Shown here piece by piece: positions 26,912 to 35,971 of a DNA stretch of 64,000 nt. The number at the start of each line of letters is the position of its first letter. Position 1 is the stretch's first letter. Source of the stretch: Halovivax cerinus (GTDB lineage Archaea > Halobacteriota > Halobacteria > Halobacteriales > Natrialbaceae). The notes beneath the pieces were generated by a model that did no database searches, was not told the DNA's origin, and saw only the letters and a list, made by a program, of their open reading frames with translations. Location: the NCBI RefSeq assembly GCF_024498195.1, contig NZ_CP101824.1:3286001-3350000 (forward strand), in the 5' to 3' direction. The translations under genes were made by a program, and so were the position numbers.

Positions 26912-27370
26912 TCAATCACACAGTGCGTCGAGGCGGTCGCGTTCGTCGTCGAGGTCGACCGGCGCCCAGGCCTCGACCTCGTAACTCAGGTCGAGGAGGT
27001 CGCGAGCGTGCGCCTCGTCGTTCGCGTCGACCGCCTGGTCGACCTCGGCGGCGAAGCGCTCTCCTGCCAGACGGGCCAGTTCGTCGGCCGACGGCGATCG
27101 AGGGGGGACCTCGAGGATGTGCGGCAGGTCCTCCGCGTGCGGGGGCAGTGTCGGAAAGGCAGCCGGTCCGGCCACAAATCCGTCCGAGCCATCGACATCG
27201 CAGGCGAGCAGGGCGAACGACTCGAGCGCCGCATCGATGGCGTCGGCTGCCGCCGGTTCGGATCGGCCCGTTCGCGCGGCGAGTTCCGTCAGCGCTCGCT
27301 CCAGTTCCGACCGGGTGAGTGCCCCGAAGAGGTCGACGATTCCCGCCAGCTCGTCCACGGTCGGCTCCAT
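26912..27370 (-). CDS. Conserved haloarchaeal protein, NUDIX operon partner
   Basis: A 152-residue, very acidic and helical soluble protein. It begins MEPTVDELAGIVDLFGALTR and has ERALTELAARTGRSEPAAAD, AIDAALESFALLAC and ARDLLDLSYEVEAWAPVDLD. The first 60 residues could form a winged-helix-like bundle, since LFGALTRSELERAL resembles an HTH start. No catalytic motif is visible. It sits 3 bp before the NUDIX gene in the same operon, and this pairing is the best clue to its job. I recognise it as a conserved haloarchaeal unknown. Confidence 0.8.
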   Translation of the reverse strand: MEPTVDELAGIVDLFGALTRSELERALTELAARTGRSEPAAADAIDAALESFALLACDVDGSDGFVAGPAAFPTLPPHAEDLPHILEVPPRSPSADELARLAGERFAAEVDQAVDANDEAHARDLLDLSYEVEAWAPVDLDDERDRLDALCD

Positions 27371-27443
27371 ACCCGAGACAGAGGCGGCGGACAGTTAGCG
27401 TTTTCTGACTCCGTCGCCCGATCCGGCCGTCTCGGGCGACCGA

Positions 27444-28535
27444 TCAGGTCCAGTCCGTCGCCACGGTCAGCACGTCGTCCGGAGAGAGGTCGACCGTCTC
27501 CCAGGTGGGGAGGCGCCGGTCCGGGCCGGGTGCCTCGATGGCCGTCACGTATCGTTCGAGCTGGGCGTACTCTGCCGACGCGTCGTACGAGAGCCCGTTG
27601 AACTGGGCGTCGGTCCGATACTGCGAGACGAGGCGTCGACCCGCCGCGAGGTACGCCTGACTCAACTCGTCGTAGGTCGGTCGTACACCGTGGTCGGCGA
27701 GGACGTGAAACAGCGTCTCGCCGACGCGGCGGCTCATTCCCTCGAGCCCGGTCTCGCCGGCGACAGCGCGGTGATCGTGTTCGTGGTGGCCGAGATCGAC
27801 CTGGGCGGAGCCGTCGAATCCGGCAGCCGCGAACGCGTCGCCGAGGACGCCCAGCTCCAGCCCCCACGAACGCGGTGCGCGGACGGTTCGGGCCAGATCG
27901 GCGGTCATCGCGAACTCGCCGGCGAGCGCGTAGCGAATCGCACACAGGTACGAGACGATCGCGGCGTCGTGGTGTGCCTCGAGAGCGCGAACCAGCGGTT
28001 CGTAGAAGAGGCGAACGAGGCGACCGTACAGGCGGTCGTTCTCGACACGGGCGTAGTACCCCTTGGCGAACGAGTACTCCATCGTCAGGGGTGCGAGCAG
28101 CCGGCGCACGTGGTCGGACTCGAAGCTGCTGGCGTCGGCGTCGTGGACGACGACGTACGACGCCCGCTCGGTGGCCGGGCCGAGCGCCAGCCAGACGTCG
28201 TGGCCCTTGCCGAACCCGTCGTCCAGGCCGACCGATTCGAGAGTCCGTTCGACGGCCGGCGCGTTACACCACAGGACCTGGAGCGAGAGGTCGAACGACG
28301 AGAGCCAGGTTTCGAAGTCGTCGATCCGCTGCGCCGGCGCCCGCACGGGGACGAACACGACCGCGGGGTCGACGCGCTCGAGTTGGGAGAACACCCGCTC
28401 GGCCGCGAGGCTCGCGTGGTCCCGATCGGTCATCGGTACGACGACCGCCGTCTCGGCCAGGGCCGGGTCGACGGCGGGCGGGCTCCCCCGACCGAAGTCG
28501 TGTAGCGTCGTGATCCGCTCCTGGACGAACTCCAT
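27444..28535 (-). CDS. GpgS-like family 81/2 glycosyltransferase
   Basis: A 363-residue GT-A glycosyltransferase resembling glucosyl-3-phosphoglycerate synthase (GT81) and mannosylglycerate synthases. ETAVVVPMTDRDHASLA begins the donor-binding domain. GKGHDVWLALGPAT and YVVVHDADASSFESDHVRRL carry the D-A-D metal motif, and YSFAKGYYARVENDRLYGR with GEFAMTADLARTVRAPRSWG and ELGVLGDAF match the conserved GpgS acceptor region. It may make a glucosylglycerate-type solute or glycan. I take the ATG at 28535 (MEFVQERITTL), the usual beginning; an ATG 22 codons upstream remains possible. It converges on nothing and follows the MFS gene. Confidence 0.85.
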   Translation of the reverse strand: MEFVQERITTLHDFGRGSPPAVDPALAETAVVVPMTDRDHASLAAERVFSQLERVDPAVVFVPVRAPAQRIDDFETWLSSFDLSLQVLWCNAPAVERTLESVGLDDGFGKGHDVWLALGPATERASYVVVHDADASSFESDHVRRLLAPLTMEYSFAKGYYARVENDRLYGRLVRLFYEPLVRALEAHHDAAIVSYLCAIRYALAGEFAMTADLARTVRAPRSWGLELGVLGDAFAAAGFDGSAQVDLGHHEHDHRAVAGETGLEGMSRRVGETLFHVLADHGVRPTYDELSQAYLAAGRRLVSQYRTDAQFNGLSYDASAEYAQLERYVTAIEAPGPDRRLPTWETVDLSPDDVLTVATDWT

Positions 28536-28670
28536 CGCTCTGTCCTTGGACTCGACGGGGAAAACAGGTCCGACTCCGGTCACCGTGAACCGCGACCCCA
28601 TACGCGACGGATCGAGCGACCCCTAATGGGGAGAGCACCGAACGGACCCGTCCGCCGACCGGGTCGAGGG

Positions 28671-29888
28671 TCACCCGTTCGCGCCGGTGGGTATCCAGCC
28701 AGCGACGGTCAACACGACCAGGACGGCCGTCAGGGCGGCCACACCGATCGAGAGTGCGGTGAAGACGGCATCGAAGGAGAACCCGACGTCCACGAGGACA
28801 CCGACGACGACGCTGCCGATCGCCTGGATCGGCATCATCGCGCCGCTGAAGACCGCGTAGCCGCTCCCGCTGTGGGCCTCCGGGAGTGACGTGAGAACGT
28901 ACGTGTCGGTGACTGGAAACAGCGAGTGCATGACGAAGCCGAGAACGGCGGAGACGACCAGCACGGGGACGACCGACTGCACCGCTACGAGCGAGAGCAT
29001 CGAGCCGACGAACGCGACGAGGATGCCGAGCATGAGTGGGACGAACTGGAGACGATCAGCGAGGAGGCCCGCAACCCAGAACGCGGGGACGCCGGCCGCG
29101 AATACCACCGTGAGCGCGAGCCGGGCGTCGGCGCTCGTGAGCCCCTTCTCAGTGACGAGGTAGGTCACGTAGAAGTTGAAGACGCCGTTCCACAGCAAGC
29201 CGGCGAGGCCGATCACGGCGATCCCGGCGAGGATGAGCCGCCAGTGAGCGGCGAGCGCGACGCGTAACCGCAGGTCGAGTGTCTGCGGGTCGGAGATGGT
29301 CGATCGTCTGGCGGCGGCCCAGAACAGGATCGCCGATCCGAGCGCTGCGACCGAGAGCGAGACGAACAGACCGCGCCAGGCTGCGAACGGCCAGAAACGA
29401 GCGGCGAGTGCGACCCCGACGGTGCCGGGGGCGACAACGGCGGCTATCTGGCTCGCCGTACCGTGTATACCGATCGCTCGGCCCACCCGGCCGGGATACA
29501 GCTGACCGATGAGCGGGCTTGCCGCCACGTAGTAGACACCGCTGGCGATCCCAACGAGCACCGTCGCGACAGAGAGCGTCACGAACGACGGCGCCGCTGC
29601 GGCCACCGCCGACGATGCGGCGAGGACCAGGCCCGAGCCGAGCACGACCCGGTGACGCGGATAGCGCGTCAGCAGGTAGCCGGTCGGAAACCGCGGCGCC
29701 GCACTCCCGATCCAGACGAGGGTGGCCAGCAGGCCGACGGCCGCCTCGCTCACCCCGAACGCGGTCCGGAAGGGTTCGAGTAGTGGCGCGTAAATCACCC
29801 TGGCAAAGTTGACCAGGAACACCAGGACACAGAGCGAGCCGAACACGCCCGCCCGGGGCGAGACAGTCCGCCGAGTGATACCGTACAC
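28671..29888 (-). CDS. Major facilitator superfamily transporter
   Basis: A 405-residue polytopic membrane transporter with about 12 hydrophobic helices. The loop 2-3 region GYLLTRYPRHRVVLGSGLVL corresponds to the MFS motif A, and VAASPLIGQLYPGRVGRAIG to the helix 4-5 region. VTEKGLTSADARLAL is the start of the second half. The solute is unknown. I place the start at GTG 29888 (VYGITRRTVSPRAGVFG); an in-frame ATG at 29969 would add 27 hydrophilic residues and run into the divergent HVO_0758-type gene's promoter. It lies upstream of the GpgS-like gene in the same direction, with a 135-bp gap. Confidence 0.88.
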   Translation of the reverse strand: MYGITRRTVSPRAGVFGSLCVLVFLVNFARVIYAPLLEPFRTAFGVSEAAVGLLATLVWIGSAAPRFPTGYLLTRYPRHRVVLGSGLVLAASSAVAAAAPSFVTLSVATVLVGIASGVYYVAASPLIGQLYPGRVGRAIGIHGTASQIAAVVAPGTVGVALAARFWPFAAWRGLFVSLSVAALGSAILFWAAARRSTISDPQTLDLRLRVALAAHWRLILAGIAVIGLAGLLWNGVFNFYVTYLVTEKGLTSADARLALTVVFAAGVPAFWVAGLLADRLQFVPLMLGILVAFVGSMLSLVAVQSVVPVLVVSAVLGFVMHSLFPVTDTYVLTSLPEAHSGSGYAVFSGAMMPIQAIGSVVVGVLVDVGFSFDAVFTALSIGVAALTAVLVVLTVAGWIPTGANG

Positions 29889-29986
29889 GACCGTATCGAG
29901 GGGCGTCCCCGATTCAAAGATTTCGACACGAAATGTCTCCCCACCGACCCAGGTCTTTTTCTCCCCCACGTTCGTATGATCGAGAC

Positions 29987-30157
29987 ATGAAATCCATCAG
30001 AAAGGCGCTCCGGGAGGGTGAACTCGAGAAGGACACCTACGATCGCGTCACCTGCGCGACCTGCGGCAAGTCGCTCAAGACGGAGAACGATCCCGACTCC
30101 ATCACCACCATTCGCCGGTGTCCGGACTGCGGCACCGAGTGGAAAGCGATCCGATAG
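29987..30157 (+). CDS. HVO_0758-type zinc finger protein
   Basis: A 56-residue zinc-finger microprotein. It begins MKSIRKALREGELEKDTYDR, has the knuckles VTCATCGKSLK and RRCPDCGTEWK (C-x2-C twice) and ends WKAIR. This matches the haloarchaeal HVO_0758 family closely in both length and motif order. In Haloferax such small zinc fingers have been linked to growth and biofilm phenotypes, but the molecular role is unsettled. It is divergent from the MFS gene, and CTTTTTCTC about 30 nt upstream may be its promoter. Confidence 0.93.
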   Translation: MKSIRKALREGELEKDTYDRVTCATCGKSLKTENDPDSITTIRRCPDCGTEWKAIR

Positions 30158-30375
30158 CACGAGGCCCCGATCACGGTCGGTCGCGCCGGCGATCCGGGCG
30201 TCCCGACCGGTACCAAACTGAGCGGCGGCCGACCGCCGAGATCGCCACGGTGGCTGACGGTCGACCGCCGCGACGCTGTCGAATGCCGGCCTCGTTCGCG
30301 TGTTCCGTCGCGTACCGTACGCGCTGGATACACGCGAGTGACCGACGCCGAGGTGGGTATCGACGGAGAGCTCGA

Positions 30376-31578
30376 CTACCGTTCACCCGACAGACCCGCG
30401 AACAGACGCTGTTCGAACTCTTCCCTGCTGACTCCGTCCGACGGACCGAGGCCGGCCATGTGCTCGATGGATATCTCACCGCCGCCCATACGCGCGTGAC
30501 CGCCGGCGGACGCCATCGGAATGTCGCTGACGACGTGTCGCAACGTCTCGCCCATGTGCACGCGGTCGTCACGAGATCGACCGGAGAGGTGAAGCGTCCC
30601 GTCGTTTTCACCGTACACGACGACCGCAGTCACACCCTCTAGGTGCATCAACTCGTCCGCCGCCTGCGGGATCGCGTCGACGTTACCGATCGAACCGACG
30701 TCACAGATCGCGAACGATCCCTCGACGCGGCGATTCCTGATCGCGTCCGCCTTGATCTCGAGGACCTCGTCTGCGACCTGTGGATTGGCGATCCGATCGA
30801 GCAGATCTTCGTCGATCCCGGGAAAGAGCGTCGCGCTGGCGTCGAACTCCGCCGGTGAACATCCTTTCGTCAGCTGGTTCGTGTCGGACTGGATCCCGTA
30901 CAATAATCCGGTCGCGAGCGACTCGGAGACGAGGGGCGCCGACGCCTCGCCGTCGTCGACTTCGGCCGCCAGTTTCGCCCCGATATCGGTCAGGTACTCG
31001 ACGACGATCGTAGACGCCGCCCCGTAGTCCGGGCGGACGTCGGTGAACTGCGTCCCCGAACCGTTACCCGGGTGGTGGTCGACGACGGCGATCGGTTCGA
31101 TCTGTTGCGATCCCGTGAATCCGCGCGCGGTGTTGTGATCGACCAGCACCACGTCGTCCGCGGCAAGTTCGGAGGCCGCCTCGATCTGCTCGAGATCGAG
31201 TTCGAGGAGCGTCCGAAACGCGCGGTTCTCCTGATGACGGATCTGTCCCGGATACTGAAGCGTCACGTCGGTACCGACCGTCTCGGCGAGTCTGGCCACG
31301 CCCATGGCACACGCCATCGCGTCGGGATCCGGGTTCGGGTGCATGAGGATCGCGACCTCGTCTCGCTTCGCGAGCAGGCGACGAAGTCGGTCGCCGGGTG
31401 GTCTGTTGAGCCACCGATAGAGGACCAGAGAGCCGGCACCGACCAGGACGACCACGAGTACGGCTGCGGAGAGTACCAGCGGATCCGTGGCTGTGATCGC
31501 GTCCACCTCGAGGCCACCCACCGTGACCACCCCACCGGACGGATCACCGGATATCACCGCGGTGAACCGATCGACCAT
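30376..31578 (-). CDS. Membrane-anchored DHH/DHHA1 phosphoesterase
   Basis: A 400-residue phosphoesterase with one N-terminal transmembrane helix (about 33-55, LVLSAAVLVVVLVGAGSLVL) and a cytosolic DHH domain. Mn-binding motifs are LMHPNPDPDAMACAMG, VLVDHNTARG and VVDHHPGNG (the DHH motif). The DHHA1 substrate domain ends with ASAGGHARMGGGEIS (the GGH-x2-A motif). The fold fits nanoRNA, pAp or c-di-AMP phosphodiesterases; a membrane-anchored DHH-DHHA1 protein recalls bacterial GdpP without its PAS and GGDEF parts. I start at ATG 31578, since upstream codons lack haloarchaeal character. Confidence 0.9.
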   Translation of the reverse strand: MVDRFTAVISGDPSGGVVTVGGLEVDAITATDPLVLSAAVLVVVLVGAGSLVLYRWLNRPPGDRLRRLLAKRDEVAILMHPNPDPDAMACAMGVARLAETVGTDVTLQYPGQIRHQENRAFRTLLELDLEQIEAASELAADDVVLVDHNTARGFTGSQQIEPIAVVDHHPGNGSGTQFTDVRPDYGAASTIVVEYLTDIGAKLAAEVDDGEASAPLVSESLATGLLYGIQSDTNQLTKGCSPAEFDASATLFPGIDEDLLDRIANPQVADEVLEIKADAIRNRRVEGSFAICDVGSIGNVDAIPQAADELMHLEGVTAVVVYGENDGTLHLSGRSRDDRVHMGETLRHVVSDIPMASAGGHARMGGGEISIEHMAGLGPSDGVSREEFEQRLFAGLSGER

Positions 31579-31730
31579 ACCCAACCCTCCAAGTCGGTAA
31601 CCATGAAAGTTCCCCTCACGGTTCGGAACGCGAAATACGTCGATACGCGGCCGGTACGTGTACGATACCTCCCGAATTCGTACACGACCGTGGACATCGC
31701 CGTCCACGGCCGGTCAGTGATCGAAGCCAA

Positions 31731-32618
31731 TCACGAATCGCGGTCGTCGACCACGTCGCGGTACCCATCGCGGAACGTGGGGTACGTATATTCGTACCCC
31801 GTCGAGACGAGTCTATCGTTGGCACACCGCTTACTGGTCAGGAGGCGGCGTTCGGCCCGATCCGTCAGATCGTCCGCCGCGAGTCGCTCGCGTTTCGTTC
31901 GCTTCGGGGGCGGATCACGTCCGCAACGCGTCGCGAGCCAGTCGGCAAGCTCCCACCTGGCCACCGGCTCTTCGTCGACGACCTGGACGACGACACCGCG
32001 GCCCGCATCGGTGGTGAGGAGGTGTCGAACGGCCCCCGCCGCGTCGTCGCGGTGAACCAGATTCAGGATGCCCTCGGTGACCGGTCCCTCGAGGTATCGA
32101 TCCACGCGATACCGACCGGGGCCGTAAATGCCGGCCAGCCTGGCGACCGTTCCGTCGATGGCGTACTCCGGTGGACGCTCGAGCGCGATGCGTTCAGCCT
32201 CGGCCAGGACTGCCGCCTTCTCCGTGGCCGGTTCGATCGGTGTCGTCGAGTCGACCCAGTCGCCGTCGTGGTCGCCGTGAACGCCCGTCGACGAGGTGTA
32301 GACGAGCCGGTCCGGCGACCGGGATCGACCGCCGAAGTGCTCGATCGCCGTCCGGAGGCCGTCGACGTAGACGGTACGGGCCGCATCTGCGTCCCCGCCG
32401 CCGCTGCTCGCGGTGAAGACGACCGCGTCGGCGTCGGGGACCGCCGACAGCGACGCTGCATCGGTGACGTCCGCCCGAACGGCGTCGAAACCCGCCTCTT
32501 CGATCGTTGCGAGCCCCTCGTCACTCCGACGAACACCGACGACCTCGTGGCCCGCTTGGGTCAACTGGCGCCCGAGTTCGAGGCCGACGTATCCACAGCC
32601 GAGGATGGCCACGCGCAT
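31731..32618 (-). CDS. Atypical SDR / NAD-dependent epimerase-like protein
   Basis: A 295-residue Rossmann protein of the atypical short-chain dehydrogenase group (YeeZ-like). It starts MRVAILGCGYVGLELGRQLT with the G-x2-G-x2-G nucleotide motif, has VVFTASSGGGDADAART and the YTSSTGVHGDHDGDWVDST segment with Ser/Thr of the active site. It lacks an obvious Y-x3-K, as is common in this group. The start at 32618 is chosen because upstream codons run through the 31-bp repeats. The substrate is unknown; nucleotide-sugar modification is possible. Confidence 0.9.
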   Translation of the reverse strand: MRVAILGCGYVGLELGRQLTQAGHEVVGVRRSDEGLATIEEAGFDAVRADVTDAASLSAVPDADAVVFTASSGGGDADAARTVYVDGLRTAIEHFGGRSRSPDRLVYTSSTGVHGDHDGDWVDSTTPIEPATEKAAVLAEAERIALERPPEYAIDGTVARLAGIYGPGRYRVDRYLEGPVTEGILNLVHRDDAAGAVRHLLTTDAGRGVVVQVVDEEPVARWELADWLATRCGRDPPPKRTKRERLAADDLTDRAERRLLTSKRCANDRLVSTGYEYTYPTFRDGYRDVVDDRDS

Positions 32619-32693
32619 ACCAGTACGTCGGAACCGAACGGATAAAACGCCGGCGTCCCGTCGGACGGTGGCTCGCCGGTTCGACGAAAATAA

Positions 32694-32776
32694 TCGAGGA
32701 ACTCCAGTGGTTCGACGTACGCGGTCGAGGAACTCCACCGAATCGACGTACGCGGTCGAGGAACCCGAAGACTCCT
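32694..32776. repeat. 31-bp tandem repeat
   Basis: Units beginning TCGAGGAACTCCA start at 32694 and 32725, and a partial third starts at 32756. The first two differ at four adjacent positions (GTGGT versus CCGAA). The tract lies between the 5' end of the SDR gene and the 3' end of the aconitase gene. Confidence 0.9.
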
Positions 32777-32873
32777 CACTACACTCACGGGTGTGACGGG
32801 CCGACCGCCCCGTCACGTAACCCGGGCGAAGAAAACGAGCGAAGAGACGGTCTTCAGCCTGCAGAACGGCCTA

Positions 32874-35612
32874 TCAGGCGTCGAGTTCCTCGGTCAGGAG
32901 CTGACGGAGGACCATGTGGAGGACGCCGCCGTGTTCGACGTAGTCCACGGCAGAGGGCGTCGCGACCTGCGCCGTGACGTCGAACGTCGTGGTGTCGCCG
33001 GCTTCGGTTTCGGCGGTGACGGTGAGACGCTCGCTCGGTTCGAGGCCGTCTTCGAGTCCTTCGATCGTGAAGTACTCCGTGCCGTCGAGCCCGAGTTCCT
33101 CCCAGCCCTCGCCGTCGTCGAACTGCAGCGGGAGGACGCCCATGCCGATGAGGTTGTCGCGGTAGATGCGCTCGTAGCTCTTCGCGATGGTGGCGCGAAC
33201 GCCGAGCAGGTCGGTGCCTTTCGCCGCCCAGTCGCGGCTGGAGCCAGTTCCGAACTCGATGCCGGCGGTAACGACGAGCGGCGTCTCGTCCTCGCGGTAA
33301 CGCTCCGAGGCCTCGAAGACCGTGGTCTCATCGCCGGTCGGGTGATGGATCGTGTAGCCGCCCTCTTTCCCGTCGAGCAGTTCGTTCTCGATGCGGACGT
33401 TGGCGAACGTCCCGCGCATCATGACCTCGTGGTTCCCGCGGCGGGAGCCGTAGGTGTTGAATTCGTACGGTTCGACGCCGCGCTCTTTTAGCCACTGGCC
33501 GGCGGGCAGGTCCTCGCCGAAGGGTCCGGCGGGGCTGATGTGATCGGTGGTGACGGTGTCACCGAGCGTGAGCAGCGTGCGGGCGTCCTCGACGTTCGAG
33601 ACGCCGGGCTTCTCGAGCGGGAAGTCCTTGAAGAACGGCGGCTCCCGGATGTACGTCGACTCCGGATCCCAGTCGTAGACGTCGCCGGTCGGCGCGTCGA
33701 GCGACTCCCAGCGGTCGTCGCCCTCGAACACGCTCGCGTACTTCTCCTCGAAGAGTTCCGGCGAGACGCTCTCGTGGATGGTCTGGCGAACTTCTTCCGG
33801 ATCCGGCCAGACGTCCTCGAGGTAGATCTCCTCGCCCGCGTCGTTCGTGCCGATCGGCTCCTCTTCCAGGTCGATGTCCATCTTCCCGGCGAGGCCGTAG
33901 GCGACGACCAGCGGCGGGCTGGCCAGGTAGTTCGCGCGGATCTTCGGGTGGATGCGCGCCTCGAAGTTGCGGTTACCCGAGAGGACGCTCGTCGTCCAGA
34001 GGTCGTGCTCGTCGATCGCGGCCTCGATCGGCTCCGCGAGGGGACCCGCGTTGCCGATGCAGGTCGTACAGCCGTAGCCGACGACGTGGTAACCCAGCTC
34101 CTCGAGATCGTCGAGCAGGTCGGCCTGTTCTAAGTACTCCGTGACGACGCGGCTGCCGGGTGCGAGGCTCGTCTTGACGTAGTCGGGGACCTCGAGTCCA
34201 GCCTCGGCCGCGTTTCGCGCGAGAAGGCCGGCGGCGACCATCACCGACGGGTTCGAGGTGTTCGTACAGCTCGTGATCGCGCTGACGAGGACGTCGCCGT
34301 GACCGATCTCGATCTCGGTGCCGTCGTCCAGCGTGACGGGGACCGTCTCGTCGAGTTCGGGCGGGTTCTTCGAGACGAGACCGCCGTCGCTCTCGGCCGT
34401 CCCCGCGTCGATTACACCCTCCTCCTCGAGCAGCGTCGGGAAGTGCTCGTCCAGATCGCCCATCGGGATCCGAGCGTGGGGCTTCTTGTGGCCGGCGAGG
34501 CTCGGTTCCACGTCGCCGAGATCGAACTCGACGGTCTCGGTGTACTCGGGGTTCTGCTCGCCGAAGAGGCCCTGCTCTTCGAGGTAGGATTCGACGAGGT
34601 CGATGTGTTCGGAATCGCGGCCGGTGAGTTCGAGGTACTCCAGGGTCTTCTCGTCGACCGGGAACATGCTGATGGTCGAACCCTGCTCGGGTGCCATGTT
34701 CGAGATGGTCGCGCGGTCGGCGACCGACAGCTGGGAGACGCCGGGACCGTAGAACTCGACGAAGCGGTCGACGACGCCGACCTGTCGGAGCTTCTCCGTG
34801 ATGTGGAGCACGAGGTCCGTCGCGGTCGCGCCTTCGGGGAGTTCGCCCGAGAGGCGAACGCCGACGACCTCTGGAAGTTGCATCGTGATGGGCTGGCCGA
34901 GTAGTGCGGCCTCGGCCTCGATGCCCCCGACGCCCCAGCCGACGACGCCGATGCCGCCGATCATCGGCGTGTGGCTGTCAGTACCGACGAGCGTGTCGGG
35001 GTAGAGCCACTGCTCCCCGTCCTGTTCGCGTTCGTGGACGACGCGACCAAGGTGCTCTAAGTTGACCTGATGGACGATGCCCGTCCCCGGCGGGACGACG
35101 TTGAAGTCTTCGAAGGCCTGTTCGGCCCACTTGATCGCGCGGTAGCGCTCTTCGTTTCGTTCGTACTCGAGTTCGACGTTCTTCTCGTAGGCCTCGTCGC
35201 TCCCGAAGTAGTCGACCTGCACGCTGTGGTCGATGACGAGATCGCAGGGAACCTCGGGTTCGACGGCCGCGGGATCGACGCCCTTCCGGTCGGCCGCCGA
35301 TCGGAGTGCCGCGAGGTCGACGACCGCCGGGACGCCGGTCAGGTCCTGCAGGACGACGCGCGACACCGTGAACGGCACCTCGACGTTCGGGACGTCGGGG
35401 CGCCAGCTCGCGGCGTTTTTCACGTCGTCGACGTCGATCGTGTCGCCGTCGGCGTTGCGCAGCACCGATTCGAGCATGACGCGAATGCTCACTGGAAGCG
35501 ACTCCAGGTCGCAGAGGCCTTCCTCCTCTAGGACCGTGAGGTCGGCCATCTTGTACGAAGTACCGTCGTGTTCGAACGTCCGAATGGCGTCCGAAACGTC
35601 GTCTAATGCCAT
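32874..35612 (-). CDS. acnA: Aconitate hydratase AcnA
   Basis: A 912-residue aconitase of the AcnA/IRP type, which interconverts citrate and isocitrate in the TCA cycle. The 4Fe-4S ligands are visible in VSAITSCTNTSNPSVM and VVGYGCTTCIGNAGPL. LVGTDSHTPMIGGIGVVGWG and GSSRDWAAKGTDLLGVRATI are catalytic signature segments, and the swivelling C-terminal domain follows a linker near residue 640. The length is normal and the enzyme is cytosolic. Homologous 2-methylisocitrate dehydratases cannot be fully excluded. The gene stands alone, flanked by repeat tracts on both sides. Confidence 0.97.
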   Translation of the reverse strand: MALDDVSDAIRTFEHDGTSYKMADLTVLEEEGLCDLESLPVSIRVMLESVLRNADGDTIDVDDVKNAASWRPDVPNVEVPFTVSRVVLQDLTGVPAVVDLAALRSAADRKGVDPAAVEPEVPCDLVIDHSVQVDYFGSDEAYEKNVELEYERNEERYRAIKWAEQAFEDFNVVPPGTGIVHQVNLEHLGRVVHEREQDGEQWLYPDTLVGTDSHTPMIGGIGVVGWGVGGIEAEAALLGQPITMQLPEVVGVRLSGELPEGATATDLVLHITEKLRQVGVVDRFVEFYGPGVSQLSVADRATISNMAPEQGSTISMFPVDEKTLEYLELTGRDSEHIDLVESYLEEQGLFGEQNPEYTETVEFDLGDVEPSLAGHKKPHARIPMGDLDEHFPTLLEEEGVIDAGTAESDGGLVSKNPPELDETVPVTLDDGTEIEIGHGDVLVSAITSCTNTSNPSVMVAAGLLARNAAEAGLEVPDYVKTSLAPGSRVVTEYLEQADLLDDLEELGYHVVGYGCTTCIGNAGPLAEPIEAAIDEHDLWTTSVLSGNRNFEARIHPKIRANYLASPPLVVAYGLAGKMDIDLEEEPIGTNDAGEEIYLEDVWPDPEEVRQTIHESVSPELFEEKYASVFEGDDRWESLDAPTGDVYDWDPESTYIREPPFFKDFPLEKPGVSNVEDARTLLTLGDTVTTDHISPAGPFGEDLPAGQWLKERGVEPYEFNTYGSRRGNHEVMMRGTFANVRIENELLDGKEGGYTIHHPTGDETTVFEASERYREDETPLVVTAGIEFGTGSSRDWAAKGTDLLGVRATIAKSYERIYRDNLIGMGVLPLQFDDGEGWEELGLDGTEYFTIEGLEDGLEPSERLTVTAETEAGDTTTFDVTAQVATPSAVDYVEHGGVLHMVLRQLLTEELDA

Positions 35613-35971
35613 TGATTACCCTAGCCACCGGACACATTTCAATCCTCCGAGATCCGGCGTATCACCAATCTACGGCCCAAATATTGCGGGATCTACGCCA
35701 ACGTGTCGTCCAGACGCGTCGGACACAGTCCGTCAGCCTCGGCCCGGGAACACTGCGTCCGCGAGGTATGGCAATAGAGTCGGTCCGCAGCGGCGTGGCG
35801 ATAACGTTCGTCCACAGCGGCGTGGCGATAACGTTCGTCCGCAGCGACGTGGCGATAACGTTCGTCCGCAGCGACGGGATGGTATCATTCGGCTGTCGCG
35901 ACGTCAGGCTCGAACGGCCGCGAGCCGATTCGGACTGCAACCACGTCTCGGCGAACGGGTGTACCCGGAGA
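35613..35971. other. Intergenic region with 27-bp repeats, no supported gene
   Basis: These 359 bases upstream of acnA hold an AT-rich stretch (CACATTTCAATCC, then CAAATATTGCGGG, 35630-35690) that may include the acnA promoter, and the 27-bp tandem repeat at 35794-35874. A 92-codon minus-strand frame crosses the repeats and would encode nine-residue RTNVIAT units, but its composition is not that of a normal haloarchaeal protein. Confidence 0.55.
35794..35874. repeat. 27-bp tandem repeat, three units
   Basis: The unit CGTGGCGATAACGTTCGTCC plus RCAGCGR is present at 35794-35820, 35821-35847 and 35848-35874. The last two are identical and the first differs at two positions. A half unit (GTCCGCAGCGG) precedes it. 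Each unit contains AACGTT, a perfect 6-bp palindrome. Confidence 0.92.

Noticed and set aside
26354-27601. 415-codon plus-strand frame opposite the NUDIX operon
   Set aside because: Antisense shadow; the minus-strand genes carry a complete Nudix box and normal acidity.
35794-35874. 27-bp repeats as a CRISPR array
   Set aside because: Units are directly adjacent with no spacers, only two to four copies, and no cas gene is in the window.
35662-35940. 92-codon minus-strand frame with nine-residue RTNVIAT repeats as a real repeat protein
   Set aside because: Low acidity, no promoter, and the frame exists because a 27-bp unit has no stop in that phase. Kept only as part of the repeat finding.
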